From positions 1 to 23,925 of the forward strand of contig CAMLLA010000010.1 in the NCBI GenBank assembly GCA_946480525.1: DNA of 23,925 nt, given 5' to 3'. The position numbers and the translations under genes were made by a program. This document shows, one piece after another, positions 1-6,157 of this stretch. The DNA comes from an uncultured Asticcacaulis sp. (GTDB taxonomy: Bacteria; Pseudomonadota; Alphaproteobacteria; Caulobacterales; Caulobacteraceae). Position 1 is the first letter of the stretch. Each line of letters starts with the position of its first letter. The notes under the pieces are model-generated. The model worked only from the letters and a program-made list of their open reading frames with translations, did no database searches and was not told the origin of the DNA.

Positions 1-2
1 AC

Positions 3-107
3 CAGGCCGCCATGGCGGTGCGCCTGAAGACGCTCGATGTGCTCTGCCGCGCGCTGAATTGCGGCCCGGGCGACCTGCTGGAATACGGCGAAGAAGAGTC
101 TCTCTAG
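3..107 (+). CDS. Cro/CI (XRE)-type HTH transcriptional regulator, C-terminal fragment
   Basis: Only the last 34 codons are in the window; the start lies upstream of base 1. The readable tail contains TLDVLCRALNCGPGDLLEY, the end of the small YozG-like/HTH_26 subgroup of Cro/CI helix-turn-helix proteins. These are usually about 70-75 aa single-domain DNA-binding proteins. The stop codon TAG at 105-107 lies inside the left arm of a 15-bp inverted repeat that is probably the gene's own terminator. Its target and partner genes cannot be told from this fragment. The family call rests on the LCRALNCGPGDLLEY pattern, which is characteristic; function beyond DNA binding is inference. Confidence 0.7.
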   Translation, partial: QAAMAVRLKTLDVLCRALNCGPGDLLEYGEEESL

Positions 108-157
108 ATCGGAATGATTTTAAACGGAGCAATCATTCCGATCTAAGTTTTTATTTT
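105..157 (+). terminator. Perfect 15-bp inverted repeat with T-rich tail
   Basis: The arms at 105-119 and 131-145 are perfectly complementary, with an 11-nt loop. The right arm is followed within a few bases by T-rich sequence at 148-157. The left arm begins in the stop codon of the regulator, and the T-rich tail is present only on the plus strand, so it fits best as that gene's intrinsic terminator. The stem is AT-rich for a terminator, so it could instead be one copy of a dispersed palindrome. Confidence 0.6.
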
Positions 158-229
158 GTCGCGATATTTAAGCCGAAAACCGCTTCACACTTTTGGCTGC
201 GCCGAACTTCGTTTCGCCAAATCGCTCTA
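146..229. repeat. Possible dispersed alphaproteobacterial intergenic repeat
   Basis: The 3' flank of rph carries strings such as AAAACCGCTTCACACTTTTGG and AATCGCTCTAACGC. They resemble, from memory, degenerate intergenic repeats common in alphaproteobacterial genomes, of the AAACCGGTTCCCACTTTT...GCTCTAA kind. The stop codon of rph falls inside the GCTCTAA-like end. Only one copy is in this window, so repeat status is inference and not directly visible. Confidence 0.3.
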
Positions 230-979
230 ACGCCCTAAGGCCGCGTTTTGCAATCCGAACAGAGTCTTGCAACCGGCGTGGGCCAGGTCGAACAACTGGT
301 TGAATTCATCGCGTGAAAAGCCGCGCTTTTCGCCTGTCGCCTGGATTTCGACCGAATGGCCGCTGCCGGTGATAACGAAATTGGCGTCGGTTTCGGCCGT
401 CGAGTCTTCGTCGTAATCGAGGTCGAGCACAGGCGCGTCGGCATAGATGCCGCAGGAAATCGCCGCGATCTGGTCCAGGATCGGCGACTTTTCGATCAGC
501 TTGTCGGCCACCAGCTTGTCACACGCCTGCGACAGCGCCACCCAGGCGCCGGTGATCGACGCGGTGCGCGTGCCGCCATCGGCCTGGATGACGTCGCAGT
601 CGATCGTGATCTGGCGTTCACCCAGCGCCTTGAGGTCGATGACCGCGCGCATCGAACGGCCGATGAGGCGCTGGATTTCCTGGGTGCGGCCGGACTGCTT
701 GCCGGACGCGGCTTCGCGGCGCGAGCGGGTGTGAGTCGAGCGTGGCAGCATGCCGTATTCCGCCGTTACCCAGCCCTGGCCCTTGCCTTTCAGGAAGGAT
801 GGGACGCCCTGTTCAACGGATGCAGTGACCAGCACCTTGGTGTGGCCGAAGCTGACCAGGCACGATCCTTCGGCATAACGCGTCACGCCGGTTTCGATCG
901 TAACCTCACGCAGCTGGTCCGGCTTGCGGTTAGACGGGCGGATGGTCTTTAGGGCGGACAGGGCTTCGAATTGCGACAT
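227..979 (-). CDS. rph: Ribonuclease PH
   Basis: This 250-aa phosphorolytic 3'-5' exoribonuclease trims the 3' ends of tRNA precursors and acts in the cytoplasm as a ring of dimers. The start at 979 ([10 protein letters not shown]) was chosen because an AAAGG ribosome binding site lies just upstream, and the conserved family N-terminus ([18 protein letters not shown]) begins at about residue 14. Conserved blocks follow in order: [19 protein letters not shown], a basic [20 protein letters not shown] substrate/phosphate segment, the [14 protein letters not shown] core and [18 protein letters not shown]. Length fits the family (about 240 aa). The neighbours hrcA or rdgB often found beside rph in alphaproteobacteria are absent here. 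The two small exported-protein genes upstream on the same strand may be cotranscribed, since 73 bp separate them and no terminator is visible. Confidence 0.96.
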   Translation of the reverse strand: MSQFEALSALKTIRPSNRKPDQLREVTIETGVTRYAEGSCLVSFGHTKVLVTASVEQGVPSFLKGKGQGWVTAEYGMLPRSTHTRSRREAASGKQSGRTQEIQRLIGRSMRAVIDLKALGERQITIDCDVIQADGGTRTASITGAWVALSQACDKLVADKLIEKSPILDQIAAISCGIYADAPVLDLDYDEDSTAETDANFVITGSGHSVEIQATGEKRGFSRDEFNQLFDLAHAGCKTLFGLQNAALGR

Positions 980-1052
980 GGACAGGCCTTTGCGGTGATG
1001 CGTCTGCCTATCAGTTAGCCATGCGCCACGTAAAGTCCTTATTGGCCTTTGG

Positions 1053-1385
1053 TCACTGGTCTTTCTTCTGGCCCGTACGGCCTTCCGGCGGCACAGGGAT
1101 GTCGCTGCGGATGGCGCTTTTGCAGGCGGTGTCGGCACAGACATATTGGGCGCCGTTGTAGGTACCGGTCACCTCTCCCTTGTCGATCACGCCCTTGGCC
1201 TTGATCTGTGGTGGCGTATCTGGTTGATCCGCATAGGAATAAACCTTCTGAGGCGGCCCGGGTGGCGATGTCATGTCGGGACCCTGAGGTCCGTTCATGG
1301 CCTCAAGTTCGGCGCAGGCGCCAAGCGTCAGCAGCAGGCCGCAGGCGATCAGGCCCCCCGCTGCCCTGACTATTCCGGCTACCAT
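1053..1385 (-). CDS. Small proline-rich lipoprotein with C-x4-C motif
   Basis: This 110-aa protein is not a recognised family. The start at 1385 ([10 protein letters not shown]) overlaps the upstream gene's stop by 7 nt. No Shine-Dalgarno sequence is seen, which fits translational coupling. An in-frame start 24 codons further up exists but lies inside the neighbouring gene. Residues 1-26 form a lipoprotein signal ending in the lipobox LGAC, so the mature protein is probably lipidated and membrane-anchored. A proline/glycine-rich linker ([14 protein letters not shown]) follows, then a C-terminal segment [11 protein letters not shown]. The same C-x4-C pattern occurs in the upstream gene (FACVDEKCKTV), so the two are probably diverged paralogues. 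Function unknown; the cysteines could form a disulfide or bind metal. Confidence 0.65.
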   Translation of the reverse strand: MVAGIVRAAGGLIACGLLLTLGACAELEAMNGPQGPDMTSPPGPPQKVYSYADQPDTPPQIKAKGVIDKGEVTGTYNGAQYVCADTACKSAIRSDIPVPPEGRTGQKKDQ

Positions 1386-1669
1386 GACGCACGGAACGAA
1401 CGGGTGTCCGCCTTCATCGGTGTGCGGGTGTTGTAAACCGGCGAAACGGTCTTGCACTTCTCATCGACACAGGCAAAGGCGCGGTCGGCCGCGTCGTCGC
1501 GCGACCGGGAAGCCGGGCTCGTGTTCTGCTCCGAAGCGGGTGCGTTTTCCGACGCGGAGGGAATGCGCGCCGCAGACGCTTCCGTTTCGACGGCCGGCCC
1601 ATAGGGTTTGGGCGCCGGCTCGGCATTGAGCGCAAATGCCAGCGCTGTGGCTGCCACCAGATATAGCAT
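1379..1669 (-). CDS. Small exported protein with C-x4-C motif
   Basis: This 96-aa protein belongs to no family I recognise. The start at 1669 (MLYLVAATALAFALNA) is fixed by a strong GGAGGG ribosome binding site 5 nt upstream. The N-terminus is a short hydrophobic signal peptide with likely cleavage after ALNA; it has no lipobox and no basic n-region. The middle is low-complexity and rich in Ala/Ser/Pro/Glu. The C-terminal part has FACVDEKCKTV, matching the [11 protein letters not shown] segment of the downstream lipoprotein in spacing and in the Asp and Lys positions. The two genes overlap by 7 nt and probably form a coupled pair, upstream of rph on the same strand. Confidence 0.65.
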   Translation of the reverse strand: MLYLVAATALAFALNAEPAPKPYGPAVETEASAARIPSASENAPASEQNTSPASRSRDDAADRAFACVDEKCKTVSPVYNTRTPMKADTRSFRASW

Positions 1670-1782
1670 GTAAGCCCTCCATTTTTGTCTCAGATTACGC
1701 CGATTTACGGCAATTGGAAGGCCATGGCTCTGTGAGCCGCGGCAAAGGCGGCGGTTAGTCCCTTCAATTCCCATACATTTTC

Positions 1783-1797
1783 CTGCAATATTTGCAG
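1783..1797. promoter_or_regulatory. Likely LacI-family operator in the lacI upstream region
   Basis: CTGCAA-N3-TTGCAG is a perfect 6-bp dyad 79 bp upstream of the chosen start of the LacI regulator. It uses the same TGCAA/TTGCA half-sites as the operator clusters in front of the TonB receptor. That suggests autoregulation, and possibly control of the divergent small-protein gene starting at 1669. The spacer here is 3 nt rather than 4. Confidence 0.5.
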
Positions 1798-1875
1798 ATT
1801 TAGTGAAAGCACTTGCTTTTGCATGACAAATTGCCATGATTGGCCGCATACGGAAGTGCGGGCAGGGGTAGCGTC

Positions 1876-2895
1876 ATGGATGGCGGCAGGGGAAAGATCA
1901 GGCTTGAGGACCTGGCGCGGATCGCGGGCGTATCGGTGGCGACGGTATCGCGCGCGCTGAACGACTCGCCGGCGGTCAACCGTGTTACCAAGCGCCGGGT
2001 CTGGAAGATCGCCCGCGACCACTCTTACGTCCTCAACCACGACATGCCGTTGTCGATGTCGGGCAGCCAGGCGACGATCGCCATCGTGATTCCGCCGCCG
2101 CATGGCCGCGAGGGGCGGTTCTCCGATCCCTTCTACCAGGAAATGATCTCGGCCGTCGGCGAGGCGGCACGCGACATGGGGTGCGATCTTCTGCTGTCTC
2201 ACCTGACGCCGCGCAACCAGAACGACCTTGTGGCCCTGATGCAGAATATCAAGGCCGATGGCGTCATCTTCCTGGGCCAGAGCTATTTGCACGACCGCTT
2301 CAACATGCTGGCCGGTACGACCAACAAGTTCATCGTCTGGGGGCAGGAACTGGCCGGCCAGAAATACTGCACGGTTGGCTCGAACAATCTGCAGGGCGGC
2401 ACGCGGGCGACAGCGCACCTGGCCCGGCTCGGCCGCAAGCGCATCGCCTATTTCGGCGAAACCGAGGGCACCGAGATGAAGCAGCGCTTCCAGGGCTATC
2501 TCAATGTCCTGGCGGAAGCCGGTATCGAGTACGATCCGCGCCTGGTCGTTCCCACCCATTTCGAACTGGCCTCGGCAGAAGCGTCGGTTATTGCCCTGCT
2601 CAATAAAGGTGTCAGCTTTGACGGCCTGTTCGCCTGTTCCGATATCATCGCCTTTGGCGCTGTTCGCGGCCTGATGCGGGCAGGGCTCAAGGTGCCGAGC
2701 GACGTCTCCGTCGTCGGATACGACAATATCCAGCTGGCCAGCCTGACCCACCCCAGCCTGACGACGATCTCCCAGGACCTGTCCCGGGCGGGAAAGTTGA
2801 TGGTGTCCAAATTGATCGGGTCGATCTCCAACGACGAAACCCACTCGGAAATCGTTTCGACCGAACTCGTGGTGCGGGAGTCGTGCGGCGGATAG
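1876..2895 (+). CDS. LacI-family transcriptional regulator
   Basis: This 339-aa repressor probably controls the adjacent receptor and halogenase in response to an imported nutrient. The ATG at 1876 was preferred over a TTG at 1840 because AGGGG lies 7 nt upstream of it and the helix-turn-helix follows directly. The helix-turn-helix is at residues 8-30 (IRLEDLARIAGVSVATVSRAL). The periplasmic-binding-protein-like effector domain starts near residue 60 (SQATIAIVIPPP) and contains FACSDIIAFGAVRGLMRAGLKVPSDVSVVGYDNI, typical of the family. The ligand is unknown; in Caulobacterales such regulators usually respond to a sugar or oligosaccharide. A dyad upstream of the gene matches those upstream of the receptor. 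Confidence 0.93.
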   Translation: MDGGRGKIRLEDLARIAGVSVATVSRALNDSPAVNRVTKRRVWKIARDHSYVLNHDMPLSMSGSQATIAIVIPPPHGREGRFSDPFYQEMISAVGEAARDMGCDLLLSHLTPRNQNDLVALMQNIKADGVIFLGQSYLHDRFNMLAGTTNKFIVWGQELAGQKYCTVGSNNLQGGTRATAHLARLGRKRIAYFGETEGTEMKQRFQGYLNVLAEAGIEYDPRLVVPTHFELASAEASVIALLNKGVSFDGLFACSDIIAFGAVRGLMRAGLKVPSDVSVVGYDNIQLASLTHPSLTTISQDLSRAGKLMVSKLIGSISNDETHSEIVSTELVVRESCGG

Positions 2896-2976
2896 GCGGA
2901 TGCCGGAATCCGTGCAGCGAAGTTGGGCCACATCTCGCATCAACACGTCAGTGTCGGACAGCGTTGTCATCATAAA

Positions 2977-3002
2977 TTGCAATTTTTTGCAATTTTTTGC
3001 AT
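2977..3002. promoter_or_regulatory. Upstream operator cluster: three TTGCAA-type elements at 10-bp spacing
   Basis: Hexamers TTGCAA, TTGCAA and TTGCAT start at 2977, 2987 and 2997, separated by T4. This gives two overlapping TGCAA-N4-TTGCA dyads. The pattern resembles generic LacI-family operators of the GCAA(ACGT)TTGC kind. It sits about 310 bp upstream of the receptor start, and the only annotatable gene to its left is the LacI regulator. The 410-bp gap between the two genes (2896-3305) holds this cluster, a possible promoter and a second cluster; I see no further gene in it. Confidence 0.55.
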
Positions 3003-3072
3003 TACCCGTCAAAAAGATTCTCAGGTCTTGCGTTACACGTACGAGGCGAATATCCCGCAATATGTCGTACAA

Positions 3073-3101
3073 TTGTCGGTTAAAACACACGTTTTCATAT
3101 G
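3073..3101 (+). promoter_or_regulatory. Possible sigma-70-type promoter for the TonB receptor
   Basis: TTGTCG at 3073-3078 is followed after 17 nt by CATATG at 3096-3101. The AT-rich context and position between the two operator clusters fit a promoter whose start site would be near 3108. That would place the downstream operator cluster at roughly +40. The match is moderate and other AT-rich segments nearby could serve. Confidence 0.3.
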
Positions 3102-3149
3102 AATCCGTAGCGCGAATGCCACAAGATTACGAATAGTTTAAAATTTCGA

Positions 3150-3175
3150 CTGCAAAAATTTGCAACGTCTTGCAA
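3150..3175. promoter_or_regulatory. Downstream operator cluster: three TGCAA-type elements at 10-bp spacing
   Basis: CTGCAA, TTGCAA and TTGCAA start at 3150, 3160 and 3170. They form TGCAA-AAAT-TTGCA and TTGCAA-CGTC-TTGCAA dyads that overlap, mirroring the cluster at 2977-3002. The second dyad is perfect over 6 bp per arm. The cluster lies about 130 bp upstream of the receptor start codon, so a bound repressor could block initiation or elongation or pair with the upstream cluster by looping. Confidence 0.6.
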
Positions 3176-3305
3176 AAATTGTGGGGTGCAGGAATAGTGG
3201 CCTCAGACGCCGGACTGAAAGAGCGTCATATCGGGTTGAGATGTATAGGTCGCACGGACAAAGGGTCCTTTAGCGCCGACAAATACACGGGGACAGGAGG
3301 AACTT

Positions 3306-6086
3306 ATGCTGCATCCCAAGGCCCACCCGGGCTTGTTCAAGAGAAAATTGCTTACCTGCGGCGGTACGCTGGCGCTCGTCGCCGCGGCTTTCGCCGCCAT
3401 GCCGGTGGCGGCCCAGGACGCGCCTGCGCCTGCGGGCGAAGACAGCCAGACCGTTGTCGTGACGGGTATCCGTCGCGGTATCCAGGACGCCATTACGGCA
3501 AAGAAGCGCTCGACCCAGATCGTCGAAGCCGTTTCGGCCGAAGATATCGGCAAGCTGCCCGACGCCTCGATCGCCGAATCGCTGGCGCGTCTGCCGGGCC
3601 TTGCCGCCCAGCGCACCAATGGCCGCGCGCAGACCCTGTCGATCCGTGGCCTCGGCCCGGACTATACCGTCACCACAATGAACGGCCGTGAGCAGGTCTC
3701 GACCAACGACAACCGCTCGGTGGAATTCGACCAGTATCCGTCCGAACTGATCAGCCAGGTGCTGATTTACAAGACGCCGAACGCCGGCATGACGACGCAG
3801 GGGATCGCCGGTACGGCCGACCTGCAGACCGTCCGTCCGCTGGCCTATGGCAAGCGCACCGCCGCCTTCAACATCCGCCGCGAAATGAACTCTGAAGAGG
3901 CGGCGATCGGTGGCCTGGAAAACTCCGGCAGCCGCTGGTCGTTCAACTATATCGACCAGTTCTTCGACAAGACCCTGGGCGTCGCCTTCGGCTACGCCAA
4001 GACGTCTTCGCCCTATCAGGTGACGCGTCTCGAGCCTTGGGGTGACGGCGATTTCCCGCGCTGTGACAATGCCACGACCTGCGCCGGCGCCGGCCTCAAC
4101 AAGTTTGTCCTGGGCGGCCAGAAGAATGGCGTGCAATCGTCGAACCTCGACCGGGATGGCCTTATGGGCGTCCTGGAATGGAAGCCGAACGACCGTTTGC
4201 ACGTCGTTGTCGACGCCTTCCATTCGGAATTCGAAGAACTGCAAAAGATCGCCCGTCTTGAATATCCGCTGTGGTGGAGCTCTTCGCAGCTGCAGCCGGG
4301 CTATACGGTTGACGGCGACTATATCGATCATGGCGTCTTCACCGGCGTCAACACGGTCGTTGAAAACTACACCAACCGCCGCCGGGCCACCACCAATCAG
4401 ATCGGCGTGAACGTCAACTACGCCCTGAATGACCAGTGGAGCCTGAACGCCGACCTTTCGACGCAGAAGCTGACGCGCGACGACGTCATCATCGAATCGA
4501 CCGCCGGCACCGGCGCTGCCGGTTCGGTGGTTGCGGACACGATCACCTTCGACATGACGGACGACCACCACGCCTACAACCTGTCCGGCGTGATCGACTA
4601 TTCCGATTTCGCCAAGGTCTTCCTGACCGATCCGGGCGGCTGGGGTGGTCCGGTGGCCAACCGTGGCGGCTTCTTCCGGGCTCCGCACGTCGAAGACGAG
4701 CTGAACATGATCAAGCTGGTTGCCGAGCGCAAGATCGAATCCGGCGTGTTCAGCAAGGTCGCCTTCGGCTACAGCCGCATCGACCGCAGCAAGGTCAAGG
4801 ACGATTACGCCGCCTATATGAGCCTGAGCGCACCGACCGTCGTCGTGCCTGAGAAGTACCGCACAGGCGTGACCGATGCCAGCTTCCTTGGCAACACGTC
4901 CGGCATGATCTCCTACGATTCGCTGGCCATGTGGCAGGATGGCATCTTCATCCTGACCGAAGCCACCGACAACGACCAGCTCCGCCGCAACTGGTCCGTC
5001 GAGGAAACCGTCGAAGCCGCCTTCATCCGCGCCGATATCGACACCGAGCTGTTCGGCATTCCGGTCACCGGCAATGTCGGCGTCATGTCGCAGACGGCCG
5101 ATCAGCGCGCCATGTCGGTCTTCGTCGGCGCCGGCACGCCGGTCATCAAGGAAGACGGTGACAAGTACACCGACATTCTTCCCAGCCTGAACCTGAACTT
5201 CGCGGTCGCCGAAGACGTCACGGTTCGCGTCGGCGCCGGTACGACCCTGGCTCGTCCCCGCATGGACGACATGGCCGCGGGCACCAGCTACAGCGTCATC
5301 AACGACACCAGTCCGCCCGCGACCTTCCAGGGGCAGCCGGTCTACTGGACCGGCGGCGGCGGCAACGCCCAGATCCGTCCGTGGAAGGCCAACGCTTACG
5401 ACCTGTCGATCGAAAAGTATTTCGGCCGCAAGGGGTATGTGTCGGCAGCCTTCTTCTACAAGGACCTGACCTCATACATCTTCAACCAGACGGTCGCCAA
5501 GGACTATACCGGCGTCAATCTGCCGGCCTCGTGTACGACACCGACCAATGTCTGTACCAAGGCCGCGGCCAACCGTATGGGCTCGACCTCCGCCCAGGCC
5601 AACGGCCAGGGCGGCTGGATCAAGGGCGCCGAATTCACGGTGTCCGTGCCGGGTGAGCTGATCACGCCGTTCCTGGATGGCTTCGGCGCCATCCTGACCG
5701 CCAGCTACAATGACAGTGAAATCGACCCGAACAATACCGGTACCCCGGTCAATATTCCGGGCCTGTCAAAGGAAGTGATCAACACGACGGTCTACTACGA
5801 AAAGCATGGCTTCTCGGCACGTGTTTCGAGCCGGTACCGCGGCGAGTTCACGGGCGAAGTGCCGGACTACACCAACAACCTGCAAACCCGTCAGGTCCAG
5901 GCGGAAAACGTGGTCGATGCCCAGATCGGCTACACCTTCCAGAGCGGCCCTCTGAAGAACCTCGGCATCTCGCTGTCGGGTTCGAACCTGACCAACGAGC
6001 CCTTCTACCTCTACAAGGGCAACAATGTGGTCAAGGAAGAGAGCTACGGTTCGACCTACCTGCTGGGTCTGAGCTACCGTTGGTAA
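3306..6086 (+). CDS. TonB-dependent receptor (Xanthomonas/Caulobacter carbohydrate type)
   Basis: This 926-aa outer-membrane receptor imports a substrate, probably an oligosaccharide or other plant- or algae-derived compound, using TonB/ExbBD energy. The start is fixed by an AGGAGG ribosome binding site 5 nt upstream. Residues 1-36 are a signal peptide ending in PVAAQ. A TonB-box-like QTVVVTG stands near residue 48, followed by the plug domain: KLPDASIAESLARLPG, then QTLSIRGLGPDYTVTTMNGR, then ISQVLIYKTPNAGM. The rest is beta-barrel, ending in LLGLSYRW with the terminal aromatic residue needed for outer-membrane insertion. It matches the TonB-Xanth-Caul subfamily (TIGR01782) in motif order and length. 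LacI regulator upstream and halogenase downstream complete a familiar Caulobacterales gene set. Substrate is not deducible. Confidence 0.95.
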   Translation: MLHPKAHPGLFKRKLLTCGGTLALVAAAFAAMPVAAQDAPAPAGEDSQTVVVTGIRRGIQDAITAKKRSTQIVEAVSAEDIGKLPDASIAESLARLPGLAAQRTNGRAQTLSIRGLGPDYTVTTMNGREQVSTNDNRSVEFDQYPSELISQVLIYKTPNAGMTTQGIAGTADLQTVRPLAYGKRTAAFNIRREMNSEEAAIGGLENSGSRWSFNYIDQFFDKTLGVAFGYAKTSSPYQVTRLEPWGDGDFPRCDNATTCAGAGLNKFVLGGQKNGVQSSNLDRDGLMGVLEWKPNDRLHVVVDAFHSEFEELQKIARLEYPLWWSSSQLQPGYTVDGDYIDHGVFTGVNTVVENYTNRRRATTNQIGVNVNYALNDQWSLNADLSTQKLTRDDVIIESTAGTGAAGSVVADTITFDMTDDHHAYNLSGVIDYSDFAKVFLTDPGGWGGPVANRGGFFRAPHVEDELNMIKLVAERKIESGVFSKVAFGYSRIDRSKVKDDYAAYMSLSAPTVVVPEKYRTGVTDASFLGNTSGMISYDSLAMWQDGIFILTEATDNDQLRRNWSVEETVEAAFIRADIDTELFGIPVTGNVGVMSQTADQRAMSVFVGAGTPVIKEDGDKYTDILPSLNLNFAVAEDVTVRVGAGTTLARPRMDDMAAGTSYSVINDTSPPATFQGQPVYWTGGGGNAQIRPWKANAYDLSIEKYFGRKGYVSAAFFYKDLTSYIFNQTVAKDYTGVNLPASCTTPTNVCTKAAANRMGSTSAQANGQGGWIKGAEFTVSVPGELITPFLDGFGAILTASYNDSEIDPNNTGTPVNIPGLSKEVINTTVYYEKHGFSARVSSRYRGEFTGEVPDYTNNLQTRQVQAENVVDAQIGYTFQSGPLKNLGISLSGSNLTNEPFYLYKGNNVVKEESYGSTYLLGLSYRW

Positions 6087-6110
6087 TCATTCCAACAGAT
6101 TGCTAAACAG

Positions 6111-6142
6111 AACGCCTGCCGGTTTTCCGGCAGGCGTTTTTC
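6111..6142 (+). terminator. Strong intrinsic terminator after the TonB receptor gene
   Basis: A perfect 12-bp GC-rich stem (6111-6122 with 6127-6138), a TTTT loop and a short T tract follow the receptor stop by 24 nt. The halogenase start codon is only 16 nt beyond the tail, and no separate promoter is obvious between them. The hairpin should therefore cut readthrough from the receptor into the halogenase. Confidence 0.88.
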
Positions 6143-6157
6143 TTCCAAGGCATTCTT

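Noticed and set aside
1705..3090. 461-aa minus-strand open frame over the LacI gene
   Set aside because: Antisense to a clear LacI-family protein, and it runs across the intergenic operators.
2900..3136. 78-aa open frame between the LacI and receptor genes
   Set aside because: Covers the AT-rich operator/promoter region, has no ribosome binding site or family match.
2977..3175. Short-spaced TTGCAA repeats as a CRISPR-like or iteron array
   Set aside because: Units are only 6 bp with 4-bp spacers, flanked by no cas or rep gene; a regulator-binding array fits better.
3270..4688. 472-aa minus-strand open frame
   Set aside because: Antisense to the TonB receptor, no motif or ribosome binding site.
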